Assembly: GCA_905147135.1 (NCBI GenBank)
Contig: LR990042.1
Span: forward strand, 9,725,545-9,789,544
Source: Blastobasis lacticolella
Taxonomy: Eukaryota > Arthropoda > Insecta > Lepidoptera > Blastobasidae
Direction: 5' to 3'
Length of the DNA stretch: 64,000 nucleotides
Made by a program: the position numbers and the translations under genes
In this document: positions 10,572 through 21,859 of the stretch, piece after piece
Position numbering within the stretch: the first letter of the stretch is position 1
Layout of the letters: each line of letters begins with the position of its first letter
Notes under the pieces: model-generated
The model's database searches: none
Told to the model about the DNA's origin: nothing
What the model saw: only the letters and a program-made list of their open reading frames with translations

Positions 10572-13500
10572 TTATAGTGCCTTTTCTTTATTCAGGATAA
10601 TATTATGACTTCCGTTAGTACTTCCATTATTTACGTTCAGCTCTGATTTAATTTGTTTTCTTGGTTTCTTGATATATGCTTTAATGTAGAAGTCAATGAA
10701 AAGTATAAGCATGAAGACATTTTGAGGAACGAATAAGACGGACACCCATCTGGGATAAGCGCAGTCAGTTACAAAGAATAATATAGCCATGTGGACAGCA
10801 CACCAGAAGAATTGTAGCTGAAAAGTAATAAATAAATACTTTTGATAACAGTATGGAATTTTAGTTTGTAACTAAACTTGCGCACATTTAGATAGGACTA
10901 GTATCTGCCTGCGAAACTTTGGGTATGCAGTTTTCCCTCAAGAATCATTTCATTTCGGGATTCCGCCAACTATGTGTTGTTCTGGGTTATAAGCTACAAT
11001 ACTGCACTTTCATCAAAATCGTGTGTGTTGATTTTGCCTGACCGAGTAACAAACATCCAAACATCTATCTTCACTAAGTGTCGGATTTATAATATTAGTG
11101 GAAACAGTAGAAAAAAGAAAAATAAAATAATACCCTAGAATAATTCGTAAGTCGTGACTATCATCTTCTCATTTCAAATATGTTCTTTCAAATAAATAAA
11201 AATATTCAAAATTTGTTCTTAATATGAATTTATAAATAATTTTAATACTTACGATTTGCAGCTGAGTTATCAGTTTCTTAAACCAAATAGCATTCTTGAA
11301 GCTCGGTACCGCTACAGTTAGGAAATAGTAGAAATACATGACCACATGGACAAAGGAGTTAATCACACCGATCAAGGTACCGTGGCCACCTGAAATTACA
11401 AGAAGATCATTGATAGGTATTTTAAATTTAAGATACCAGACTCTGCACCCCGTACATGTACTATTATTAATATTTTTAAATCTATTGCAGATTTACCTTT
11501 TATAAGTCGTTATCTAGACATTTACTATTATATTACTAATTGTATTACCTGGATACAGTACGGTCGCTCCCCAGCACAGGAACACCATACCAAAGTGGTG
11601 GTACACGTGAAGGAATGACACTTGGTTGAATTTTTTTCTCAATACGAAAATAACCTGCGGAATACATAATGTATAATACATCGACGTTAAAAACTCAATG
11701 TTTCTACAATACCTACAGCTATAGACTGAAGATTATCCTGGTCTGAAGTGTGAAGTACTCATAATTTAAAAAGTTGTCCGTCAACTTATCGGATTCAGAC
11801 TACTAATTACAGAAAGTTAATTATAGGTGTAGTATTCATATTAGACGCGGTTTTACTTACTGTGTCTACTAAGTCAAAAATTTTCAGCAAAAAATAATAA
11901 TATACAGTCAGACGTTCTTGTACAGCGGCATAATCACCGTCATAGTTCACAGGTTGGCAAATCCACTTGTATTTTGAGGCCCAGCCCCATACTAACGCCT
12001 GCAACAAAATGTCGAAGATATCAATCTGATCTGACGCAGCTTTGAACTGGTGAAGAGGCCTCTGACGTGGCTTGTTATGGCCTACGGGACCGAAAGTTTT
12101 GAGTGCCTCCCGAAGCACGGGCGCGTGGCGATCGTGTAATCTGGTGTACCTTCACAGCACTAGCTTTAAATGGAGTAATCAGTACTGAGAAGCATATAGG
12201 TAGATGTCAAGAAAATTAGTCCATTACCACTTTGAAAATTTCCTTTAAAGCTACAGCAACTGTTGCATCTTTAGCCAAAATAGGGCTATTAGCTGCCCCT
12301 TAGACCCGAGTGACTCATCCATGTCTCATTAAATAGGTTTTTTTTCATTAACATTCTGTAAACCTTTCAAGAACTGCACAAGAGTACGATACTAAATGGT
12401 AATGTAAATTTGTTTTAAGCACATAGTGATGGTTATGTTATATGTTTTATGCTCTTGTATTGTACAAATCGTTAATTATCGGGCGACAGTTGCCGTTTTC
12501 CATATGGTAAACTCATGAGTTCTACTACCATGGTAGAATATTTGCTTATTATCACTAGGGTAGTTTATAATAAATATATTTTAATTCCTGACTTAAAAAC
12601 TCACCTGGTAAAACACATATGCACAAAGTACAACTTGTAATAAATTGTAAACTTTCATTACAGTATCTAGTTTGTAAGGTTCTCGGTTCTTCATAAATTC
12701 TGGGCCCCATTTGTAAATGAAGGCAAGATAAAATCCACACAAAATTGAAATTGTTAACAGACCGTCACATAACGGCCAGTTCCTTGTAATTGGATCTGAA
12801 AATAAAATTTGACTGATGAATAATCGAAAGCTGCAGTAAAAAAATCTTGGTAAATATGGGATTTAAACCGTGATACAAGAGTTCAGTATCTGACTAGACG
12901 AGGAAGATATTGAACAGAGAACTAAAAGTTTTCTGCATATGCACAATACAAAGAACATGTTCACTAGGATGAATATGCCTACTGCTAGAGAGTTTAAGTC
13001 GAATAATTGTACCATTGAAAACAATGTGGGAATCCTGCTTATGCAAGCGTAGTAATCTTACATAGAATTAATAACAGACTCTAGAATTTCGTGGGCGGAC
13101 CAATCGCTAAAGAGCAGGCAGGATTTTACAAGGGTAGAAGCACAAGACCAAAAAAATCTTAACAACATATTGATAAAAGCAGAAGTTTTAATGTTCCTGT
13201 GGGTCTGCGTTGTAACAACTAAAAGGCTTTCGATTTTATCAGCTAGAAGAAGATTTTTGGAGTTCAAAATCTGTACCTAAATGGCAAGATCAAAGTAAAA
13301 TTTGAGGGCTTTGAATCTCGCACTTTCAAGACCAACCGGGGAAAGAGACAGTGATGCATACTTTCCCCTCAGCTGTTCAACCGTGTAGGTCATAACAATA
13401 TTATAAATGCAGGCATTATGGCTGATCTTAGCTCAGATCGTATTAATCGACATAACCAACGTTTACCCCACATTCCTAAGTGTTTATTCATGAGCTTAGG

Positions 13501-15234
13501 TGTCGTAATTAAAATTTTAAATTAATGACTGTTGAACTAAAACTGCTGAATCGTTTTAATTATAATACAAAGTGATTATAGAACAATAGATTTGTTGGCA
13601 ATGTAAATAAAGTTCTAGCAGTCGATTTATAGAACAAAAAAAACGATTTGAATAATCTTGTTTTATATTTAAAAAGTTGACTCGTGCAAACCAAGAGTCT
13701 ATTTTAATAAGAAGAAAATACTATGCGTTAGTAAAACTCATTGGTAAAACTGGACTACTGCTTTTAACTGCTCAGAATAATTCTCGTACAACATAATAGT
13801 ATGTATGTGTAGTATTCAAACAACAAATGCACTTCAAGGCAAACCTATTGTTGAATAAATCGAGACTACCTTTTATCTGTTGCAATATCCCGACGTGAAT
13901 CAGGCGAGGAGCAGTGTGATTACAAAATATTGTTTGCATTTGTATACCTATACGTACAGCCAAATACGCATAAAGGTCTTATATATTCGTTTCAACTACC
14001 TACTCACTTCACTACCAAGGCATAGACTGGAGACCATATCCCTACCTGTCTCTTCTTTTTCTGATCTAGCTATAGATATAAAACGTAACCAGGGAGGAAA
14101 AACATTGTGAAGAAACCTGCGACTCAGTCAAGCCCTTATCTATTTCTCCGGCCAAGCAACAATGTTTGCATTGTCATGTTCCGTTTGAAGGATAAGGTAG
14201 CTAGCTCAATTATGATGTGCGTATGATGATATATGAGGTATGATGCATATCATCTTAATTCTCAGTTACAATGCACCTGCGGTTCTGCAGCTTTGTTTCA
14301 CGAAATCGTAGTGCAAGAATCATAGGAATCGTAGGTAGATATTTTGGTAAACAGTTCCCATCAGGTGGGCTGCCTGCTAGTTTGCAAATAAGTAGTAAGA
14401 AAAATGTGGGACGACATTAGTGAGAAAATAGAGAAAAATTTGAATGTGAGTTATATTACGTTACGTATTACGTTTGTTAGTATATTGATACTACATGCCG
14501 TGAGTGTAGCCATTTGTCCTACAAATTATTTTGTAATTCTTGCATCGAGCCTATATAATAAATTAGGATGATGTGTATGAATGATCTAGGGATTGAAGAA
14601 GAATAAGAAAGGTAAAAAGTAATAAGAATCGGTGTTGAAACTATAGTATAGTAAGTTTTTACGGAGTCAGTAACAAATGCGTCATGTCTCTTGTACTGCA
14701 AAGGTCCATGCGGTTACTGCGTACCACCAGGTAGGCCAGAAGCTTGTTTGCTACTTGAGTGGTATATAAAAAAGATACTTTTCTATATAATTTATGGGAA
14801 AACTGGCTACACTCACGGCGTATAAATAATGTTTATCGTGACGTCAATATCTCGATTGTCCTCTTGCGGGGCTGCCTAGACCGTGATCCAGGATTCGACA
14901 GATCATGTATTACGGTAGAGCATCTCCCTTTTGACCTCTGTGACTCTGATATGTGGACACAATCTGACCAGATTGGTTTTCTCCCAATATTTTCCCTCAC
15001 CGAAAGAGCATGGGTTAGTGTTCAACTAATGTACATAACACACAAAAAAATTGGTGCACGGCGTACTGGGGTTCCCACCTGGTACATCTCGCTTACGAGT
15101 GGCACCCGTTAGCCATATGACGTTGTGTCATATGACTTTCACCATGTTATAAAAATATCTAAATTATACTAACCGGGCATTTCGTTGAAGAAATACTGGT
15201 ACCCGTTCCAAGTCCTTCGAATAATTTCCGCCAT
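10572..15234 (-). CDS. ELOVL: Very-long-chain fatty acid elongase A (ELOVL family), six exons
   Basis: Spliced minus-strand gene with exons 15174-15234, 12605-12795, 11861-11998, 11549-11654, 11253-11389 and 10572-10817. These total 879 nt, giving 292 residues plus stop, with GT-AG at every junction and frame kept throughout. The product should be the ER-membrane condensing enzyme (3-ketoacyl-CoA synthase) that joins malonyl-CoA to a long acyl-CoA. Motifs: MAEIIRR start, GPEFMKNREPYKL (about 51-63), KIFDLVDT (123-130), histidine box HVYHH (146-150), GGHGT then NSFVHVVMYFYY (176-187), LITQLQ (206-210), several hydrophobic segments, and C-terminal KEKAL, a KxKxx ER-retrieval signal. Length is normal for the family. 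Odd point: KIFDLVDT has Asp where elongases usually have Glu. A TATA-like box lies 64 bases upstream of the ATG. The substrate cannot be assigned; insect ELOVL7/AAEL008004-type is the best guess. Confidence 0.95.
10900..11100 (+). repeat. Dispersed repeat family D, copy 2 (last intron of ELOVL A)
   Basis: Carries CTGCCTGCGAAACTTTGGG, GTTCTGGGTTATAAGCTAC, CATCAAAATCGTG and ends TTATAATATTAGTG, matching the landmark order of the 8735 copy. It lies wholly inside the intron between exons 5 and 6 and is antisense to the gene. Confidence 0.55.
12796..15173 (-). other. Intron 1 of ELOVL A (2.4 kb)
   Basis: Bounded by a GTTAGT-like donor after ATGCCCG and an acceptor TTTCAG before ATCCAATTAC. It holds a SINE at 14860-15115; the remainder (12830-14850) shows no conserved frame or recognisable element. 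Confidence 0.85.
14860..15115 (-). mobile_element. tRNA-headed SINE (family S1), 5'-degenerate copy in ELOVL A intron 1
   Basis: Reverse strand holds the S1 landmarks: the degraded head at about 15060-15110, TAATGTACATAAC (in reverse ATGTACATTAG), GATGTTTTCC-like and AATCTGGTCAGATT, CAGATGGC-like and the GATCCTGGATCA region. It matches the full-length copy at 53760 but is diverged, with no clear target duplication. Confidence 0.65.
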
Positions 15235-15297
15235 TGTTTTACAAATCCCACCTCACTCCACTGAAATACTTTAATCGGTTACGAAATATCTTTTTCT

Positions 15298-15305
15298 CTT
15301 ATATA
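15298..15305 (-). promoter_or_regulatory. TATA-like box upstream of ELOVL A
   Basis: Minus strand reads CTATATAAGAG, with TATATAAG 64-71 bases upstream of the start ATG at 15234. An arthropod-initiator-like TCAGT lies at 15264-15260, somewhat farther downstream than ideal. Plausible core promoter only; no transcript evidence. Confidence 0.4.
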
Positions 15306-15559
15306 GAATCGATTTATCTACATTTGCGATGCTCTATCAGAACTGGGTTACACTAAGACTTTCTTGGTGTAAAATCTATTTTTTTATTCTTCGCGTGTTA
15401 TATATTCAAGTGCACAGTGTGAAATGTGCACGCGATGACCGTTTTCTATTGCCTTCAGCGTGTACGATTAGCTCGGTTGCAACATTTCTTTTCCTTGCGA
15501 GGTGCAAACGTAGTTCGTGGGCGACTCCAGCCAAAGTGTCGGACGCTGCTTGGTTTTGA

Positions 15560-16110
15560 TTTGTATTTAATTATTTAAATGGAACAATAGCTGCCAGGGT
15601 CGTTTGTCAAATTCGTCAGATACCGACTTCACATTGCATTATATTCAGTAATTCTAATCAATGTTGCAAAATAATAGGATCTATGCACACATGTAATCAA
15701 CCAAGAGTTTGAGGGTTGAATATTCTCTTAGTTTGTTTACTTAGATCTAAATTAAACAACTCCGACTATTAATTAATTTTTCCCATCCAAATACGTGCCT
15801 GTGTGACCTTTGCCCTAAAAAGTACATTAACATAGAAATTTTATTCTTTTATCTATGCTTCGGTGGTAGCAAATGTAGGAAATCACTGACCTACTTTACC
15901 AGATTTTTGAACCTCTATACATATAGCTGTGAAAAGAATATCAGCCACGTTTCATTGATGAAATATTAGTGTAGTTTAAGTAGATACATCAATCGTAACC
16001 TAAAGTAGTACCTACGTAAATATTCTGTGTCTGTCAAAATGTATTGGTTTCGTTATTTTGCACCAACTTCAATCGGAATCGTTCAAGAGGTATATTAGAG
16101 GTCTCTTTAG
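15560..16110. other. No feature recognised
   Basis: AT-rich sequence upstream of ELOVL A with no convincing frame, repeat or RNA gene. Confidence 0.4.
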
Positions 16111-16210
16111 AGGCGGGCAACGTATTGGTGACTCCCCTGGTGTTGCTGATGTCCATAGGCGGCGGGACCACTTTCCATCAGGTGAACCGCTGAATACATG
16201 TATATATAAC
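16110..16210 (+). repeat. Fragment of a dispersed repeat (family H)
   Basis: Contains GATGTCCATAGGCGGCGG and CCACTTTCCATCAGGTGA. The same phrases recur at 35895-35960 (reverse), 46540-46620, 51500-51560 and 54850-54900, and in longer form at 23530 and 59075. Confidence 0.5.
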
Positions 16211-16254
16211 CGAGGTTTTGTTTATTTCAAGTAGCTACGTAATTCAACTACTTC

Positions 16255-16424
16255 TTCCCGCCGTCTGTCCTACGTATCTATGTATGTACACATAGATCAT
16301 TTATACTACGCAACGGATTTCAATACGATTTTCATCAACAGGTAAAGTGATTTAAGAAGAAGGTTTATAAGCAAGAATAAAAGGTTAGGTAGGGGTAAAG
16401 TAGGTGCAGGGTAGGTGTAGGGTA
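16255..16424 (+). mobile_element. Helitron-like fragment, copy 2
   Basis: CTTCCCGCCGTCTGTC, CTACGCAACGGATTT, AAGGTTTATAAGCAAGAA and GTAGGTGCAGGGTAGGTGTA match the 3888 and 46907 copies; the CTAG end is missing. Confidence 0.6.
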
Positions 16425-16547
16425 TTGGACGATTGGACTTGTCATTATTCATATTGCATTATGAATTATTCACTTGGTCCATAACATAAATATAGCATAG
16501 TGTATTTAATTTATTTTGAAGATATTTATCTAAGATTATTAGTTAGT

Positions 16548-16688
16548 ATGGAGTGTCGGTGGCTGAGCGGTTACTGTATCCGACTAGTAAGCGAGAGGTA
16601 CCGGGTTCGAATCCCGCTGCGGTCATGTACCAATAAATCTTTTCTGAGTTATGTAAATACATTAGTTGAATACTTCCTGCAAATCTTG
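16548..16688 (+). mobile_element. SINE family S1, head fragment
   Basis: A box GTGGCTGAGCGGTTA and B box GGTTCGAATCC, followed by CATGTACCAAT...GAGTTATGTA and TTAGTTGAATACT as in the full copy at 53760. It is cut off where the RTE-like LINE begins. No acceptor stem pairs, so it is not a working tRNA gene. Confidence 0.7.
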
Positions 16689-16689
16689 G

Positions 16690-17660
16690 CTTGATTAACC
16701 CGATTACCCCTGACGAGGTGGAGATGGCCCATATGAAGACCGGGAAAGCTATTGGCCATGACGTAATACCCATAGATACTTGGAAAACAATGGAGACGCG
16801 AGGCGTATTCTTGCTCACTGAACTATTTAATAGGATCGTAGCCACATAGCTTATACATGACGCGTGGCGCGTAAATATTTTTACGCCAATCTATAAAGGA
16901 AAGGGCAGTGTGCAGGAGTGCGGCAACTATCGAGGTATTCAACTTAGGAGCCACACAATGAAGCTACTCGAACGTATTATGGACCAGAGACATTGACTTG
17001 CCTTCGCCAGGAATGTTCCTTGTCGGAATGCCAATACGGCTTTAGACCGGGCTGCGGCACCATGGATCCAATCTTTGCCCTCAGAGTCTTCCAGGAGTTT
17101 AATTGCAGTAGGAATCAACTTCTGCATTACGCATTTCTCGACCTGCAGAGGGCTTTCGACAGTGTACCTCGGGAGATAAACTGGTGGGCTCTGAGATCAA
17201 AGTATGTGCCCGAAGCGTACATTAGCATTATGCAGGATATGTATGCTAATACTGGAGCCGTCGTCAAAACCATCGTAGGCTCTACTAATCCTTTCCCGAT
17301 TACTGTAGGTGTTCACCAGGGTTCTATGCTGAGCCCTTACTTGTTCTGCATTGTGCTCGATGCCCTCTCAGCGGAAATTCAGGACATGCCTTCTTGGCTT
17401 ATGAAGTACGCTGAAGACATTGTACTGGTGAGTAAGCTTAGGCAGAAACTTGAGACCAGAGTAAACACGTGGAACGATGTGCTAGAAAACGGAGGTTTGA
17501 AGTTTAATGTCGCCAAAATGGAGTATATGGCCAGCTGCAGCGCAGATCCCGAAACCATCCTTGTAGGTAACGAAGCTATCAATAGAACAGATAAATCCAA
17601 ATACCTCGGATCCGTGATGCACGAGTCCGGCGATATCGGCCCCGATGTCAAGTCCCACTA
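16690..17660 (+). mobile_element. RTE-like LINE reverse transcriptase fragment, plus copy
   Basis: Starts PITPDEVEMAHMKTGKAIG, continues to the FTPIYKGKGSVQECGNYRGI block (about 16880-16940), then a frame change, then 16993-17661 with CQYGFRPGCGTMDPIFALR, AFLDLQRAFDSVPREI (motif A) and VGVHQGSMLSPYLF (motif B). Motif C reads LMKYAEDIVL: Glu replaces the first catalytic Asp. It ends near SGDIGPDVKSH. A second copy faces it at 17703-18365. RTE-like assignment follows the RAFD.VPRE..WWALR and GVHQGS..SP.LF pattern. Confidence 0.8.
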
Positions 17661-17702
17661 GCGAACTCCACACCAACGAAACCTCGTTGGCGTGGAGTTC
17701 GC
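17661..17702. repeat. 19-bp hairpin at the junction of two inverted LINE copies
   Basis: Arms 17661-17679 (GCGAACTCCACACCAACGA) and 17684-17702 pair with one mismatch across the four-base loop AACC. It lies exactly where the plus RTE-like copy ends and the minus copy begins. Confidence 0.85.
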
Positions 17703-18365
17703 GAACGTGTTTCGTCAACGCTGGCTATGTCTCGCAGCCATAGAGCATCACCGGTCTAATTTGAGCTTTACAGGGATTTTAAGGTCTCAGATGACTGCCG
17801 TGAGTTCCCGCCATTTGGCCCAGCCGCAGAGATTCGGGGTTAGAGTACAATGTCGTCAGCGTATTTCATAAGCCAAGGTGGCATGTCCTGAATTTCCGCT
17901 GAGAGGGCATCGAACACTATGCATAACAAGTAAGGACTTAACATAGAACCCTGGTGAACACCTACAGTAATCGGGAAGGGATTAGTATGGCCTACGATGG
18001 TTTTGACTGCAGCTCCAGTATTGGCATACATGTCCTGTATAATAGAAATGTACGCCTCGGGCACAGATTTTGCTCTCAGAGCCCACCAGATTATCTCCCG
18101 AGGGACACCGTCGAAAGCCCTCTGCAGGTCGAGAAATGCGTAATGCAACGGTTGTTTCCTACTGCAATGGGACTCCTGGAGCCTGAGAGCAAAGAATGGA
18201 TCCATGGTGCTGCAGCCCGGCCTGAAGCCGTATTGGCATTCCGACAAGGAGCATTCCTGGCGAAGTCTCTGGTCAATAATCCGTTCGAATAGCTTCATTG
18301 TGTGGCTCAAAAGTTTGATACCTCGATAGTTGCCGCACTTTTGCACACTGCCTTTTCCTTGATGA
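17703..18365 (-). mobile_element. RTE-like LINE reverse transcriptase fragment, minus copy
   Basis: The minus frame from 18400 to 17840 reads GSVQKCGNYRGIKLLSHTMK, CQYGFRPGCSTMDPFFALR, AFLDLQRAFDGVPREI, VGVHQGSMLSPYLL and LMKYADDIVL, so motif C is intact here. After that the sequence jumps to WAKWRELTAVI (about 17825-17795) and RPVMLYGCET, meaning the segment between YADD and the C-terminal region is deleted. It is very similar to the plus copy over about 500 bp. Confidence 0.8.
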
Positions 18366-18374
18366 TGATGATGA

Positions 18375-18655
18375 TGACTATATCGACCTGAGTGGTTCAA
18401 TGGTCAACATGCCGGTCTGCCACGCAAGAGGTCCCGGGTTCGATTCCCGGCCGGGCAGAAATTGAAATGAAGAATTTTAATTTCTGTAACGGGTCTGGGT
18501 GTTCTATGTATAATAAGTATGTATTTTAAAAAAGTATTTAAGTAGTATATCAGTTATCTAGCACCCATAGTACAAGCTTTGCTTAGTTTGGGGCTAGATG
18601 GCGCTGTGTGAATTTGTCCACGAATATTTATTTATTTATTTTTATTTATCGACGA
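18375..18655 (+). mobile_element. tRNA-Gly-headed SINE (family G), best copy
   Basis: Head resembles tRNA-Gly(GCC): TGGTTCAATGGTCAACATGC (A box), CTGCCAC anticodon loop and GGGTTCGATTCCCGG (B box). Body has GGGTCTGGGTGTT, CTAGCACCCATAGTACAAGC and GGGGCTAGATGGCGCTGTGT, ending in TATTTATTTATT. Weak pairing of the acceptor stem and the long tail show a SINE, not a tRNA gene. Fragments at 6310, 7690, 22600, 36695 (reverse) and 48690. Confidence 0.75.
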
Positions 18656-19019
18656 CGAATATAAATTGGGTAACGATAACGACGATGGGTAATACAATGA
18701 CTTATAAATTTACTAACGACCTGCTCGGACTTAGCACTGGTGCTAATCTATAGGTACATATTGAGACTAGCTCCACTAATGCAGTGCAGCATAGCCTCCT
18801 TCATGTGCAGTGCATTGCGCGGCGCACCACGCAGTGCCACGTCACGGTGACAACAAAGAAAACGGTGGTGTTATTCTGGTTTTTCACGTTAGGCAACGTT
18901 CGCACGAGAGATTACCGAATGATTGTGAGTTAGGCAACGTTTGCGCGAGAGCTTTTTCGAAGCTTTTACGCGCGTTATTTTAAATGACTCGCATGATTAT
19001 TGACCTTATGTCGACCTTA

Positions 19020-19135
19020 TGTATGGAGGTCAGTTGGCAGTCGTTCCACTGTAATTGCCTGATCTGCTAAATCTTGGATCATAGTCAAAGCGGGCCCCGG
19101 GTCCTCGCGTGCGAGAGCACAAACAGGATTTGACG
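19020..19135 (+). mobile_element. SINE family S1, 3' fragment
   Basis: GAGGTCAGTTGGCAGTCGTT, GATCATAGTCAAAGCG and CTCGCGTGCGAGAGCACAA match the last third of the full copy at 53760, ending at GCCAAGATCATCA. Confidence 0.7.
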
Positions 19136-19390
19136 CCAAGATCATCATTATCATCGTCTTGGTGTTAAATTTCGGTTGCCAGGAGTCCGCCTTCCTACTC
19201 CTCTTGGTCCACTTCGCTCGGTCTTCGGTATCCTTGGTGGTGAGTTTGTTGGCACGCATGTCGTTCTTATCGACGTCTAGCCATCGCTTCGTGAGTTGAA
19301 CTCTCCTTCCCGTGCCTAGCGGGCTGGCATGGTCAGACATTATTGTCCCTACGTAATTTGCCGTTTAATTTCCTTACTATCATTATCCGC
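19136..19390 (-). mobile_element. Possible LINE 3' region
   Basis: Stretch rich in phrases such as AGGAGTCCGCCTTCCTACTC that read on the minus strand like the C-terminal W.K..R.. region of RTE-like LINEs. Low certainty; no intact motif. Confidence 0.25.
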
Positions 19391-19639
19391 ATCTTGTCTC
19401 TCACGTTCCGTTTAGAGTAATCTGATCGATTATAATCGTATGGTGCAGGATTTTTTTCAACAAGCTCATAAAACATTATATTGAAGTCAACATCATCATA
19501 ATGACGCCACGATGATTATTTAATTTATATTATTGTAAATGCTACATTGACATTACAATTTGTGTGCCGTTTTTGTAACCTTGATCTGGCTCGGGTTAAT
19601 ATTTGATTATAACATAATGGTGACATCCTGAAAACCTGC

Positions 19640-19900
19640 TGAAAACGGTCCGGATACATTCCCAGGTTTACCATCAACTGGTAAGTCTATTTTCTCACCG
19701 GTATTCCATATAGGGTGCACCCAATATTTACGTCGGGGTCGTCTACATTTTTGCATATTAACCATCTGCAGTACGGCCAACATGTCTTCATCCTCGGAAG
19801 AAGATATAATTTTACTTTAAAATCTTTGAAAACGAATTTTTTCTTTGGATGTTTACTTCTAACAGGTGTCCATAGATTCACCATCTGTAGACCGTGGTAA
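19640..19900 (-). mobile_element. PIF/Harbinger-like transposase N-terminal fragment
   Basis: Minus strand reads SSSEDEDMLAVLQMVNMQK then CRRPRRKYWVHPIWNTGEK. The acidic start followed by basic residues and R(K/R)YWVHP is the usual opening of Harbinger-type nucleases in insects. The frame then runs into unrelated codons, perhaps across a GTGAG splice-donor-like site near 19702. Only about 45 residues are recognisable; the catalytic domain is absent. Confidence 0.5.
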
Positions 19901-20707
19901 GTCATTCCATATTTTAACTAAAAAGTATAACATCAATAATATCTAAAGAAATTGAACCATGCAACTTCCGCGAATACTATACTATAACTGATACTTTTTA
20001 CCCGACTACGATGGAGCTAAGAGAGGGTAATGAAGTTAACAATCTATGTATGTAAAGTTGATAAACGTGGAAGAATCGACAGAGATTTGTCAGGACCATA
20101 GCAAGTGGAACAATGTCGTCTCTGTCGTATGTCGTCAATGTCGTACTCTTGCGGGAGAAAGGGGTATGTATGTTTATATGAATGTTTGTATGGATGTTTA
20201 TTCTAGCTCAAAAACTACTTGGCCGATTTTCATTAAAAGCGTATTGATTGTCCGATTGTTACAGGCTCTATGATAATACATTCAATTAAATTATCTTGAG
20301 GATATAAGAACATAAAAACTTCAAAATTTTTAAATTCAGAAGTTTGATTCGGTCATGTTAGGAATTTTTATTCACATTGATTGATTCTGTTGTAGGATAA
20401 ACTGCACTGCTTAAATTTGTCCTCAACTGGTTGAAGACATGATTTTGGGACAATATTACGACAAAATGTTTTAAAACGTAGTTATTTCTGTCCTTTACGA
20501 ATGTTTACTTAAACTGAGTGTATACCACGGTGGCTCATTCAAAACTATAAGTACAAAGTATAACATCAGTAGTAAGTATAAAGAGAGTGAATATAACTTG
20601 AATTACTCGGAAACCATTGCTCTTAGAAAACTGAATCCTAAAAAAAATGATAGTGCCCGTCGATATCTATAAGTGTTTGCTGTTCTGGAACAAGCGTTTT
20701 AAGGCAA

Positions 20708-21117
20708 ATAGTTTCAGAGTTATTACAGTTTTAAGATTGACAGCTGTCATCCGGAATGTAGATCTCGACTATCGTTTCTCTTCAGGAACTAGTGTTCAAG
20801 GAGCGATAGTTTCAGAGTTATTACAGTATTAAGTTTGACAGCTGTCAACCGAAATGTAGATGTCGACGAGCACTATCATTTCTCTTCAGAAACTAGTGTT
20901 CTAGAAGTGATAGTTTAAGAGTTATTACAGTATTAAATTTGACAGCTATAATCTGGAATGTAGATCTCGACGAGTACTATCATTTCTCTTTAGGAACTAG
21001 TATTCTAGCACCAATAGTTTCAGAGTTATTACAGTTTTAAGTTTGACAGATGCCATCCAAAATGTAGATTTCTACGAGTACCAGCATTTCTTTTTAGAAA
21101 CTAGTGTTCTAGAACCA
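20708..21117. repeat. Tandem array: four units of about 104 bp
   Basis: Units start ATAGTTT(C/A)AGAGTTATTACAG at 20708, 20806, 20910 and 21014 (98, 104, 104 and about 104 bp). Each carries TTTGACAG, GTAGAT, CATTTCT and AACTAGT(G/A)TTCTAG. Units diverge by several substitutions, so the array is old. A partial unit may precede it at about 20645-20700. Confidence 0.85.
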
Positions 21118-21859
21118 AACATGCCTTATTTATAATTCGGGATGAACTGAGAAGAGAATGACCACAGGATCACGAAAGCGAAACAACTTCGATAATGTTA
21201 AAGAATCAGAAAAAGGGGAGGGGCTTACGCATCAGCGGTCAAACTTTCTTTGACAAGGTCGGTTTCCTATTTGATTCACACGCGTTGTATCTGTACTAAA
21301 AAAAGTAGACAGATATATGTATGTCAACTGTGTCACATAAAGAGGAAAGATTCGAATTGTTGGTAAAAAGAAACAGTCAGATGTGACGTTTCATGTTGAC
21401 ATCTACTGACATCGCACCGCACGCTGCACGATGGGGCCAAATTGAAAAACGTAGACAAAATTCATACAGAACTGACATTTCGGGCTTCAATTGCGGGTGT
21501 TGCCCCATCATGCAGTGCGCCGCGCGGCGCGCTGCACAGTGGGACATTTCGCCATCTGTCAATGTACTTACATACAAATTGCTCGGCGTGTAACAAGCTT
21601 GGCCATATCGTGCAGTGCACTGCGCAGCGCACTGCATGAGTGTGCGTTCAAGAGGCGTCTCACGGCAACCGGGATAAACAGGGCAGCGAATCTCATTCAT
21701 AGGAAATACAATGTTTTATCTTTTTATAAATAACTGAATTCATGGTCATTGATAATAACTATTGGCTCAATCTAAGTTTCCCCCTAATGACGCCGATATG
21801 GATGACAATAAGGGTAATCATTCCTACAAACACAAGGACTATAAAACTATGATATTAAA

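Noticed and set aside
20708..21117. Regularly spaced repeats as a possible CRISPR array
   Set aside because: Units are about 104 bp of continuous repeat with no spacers, in an animal genome.
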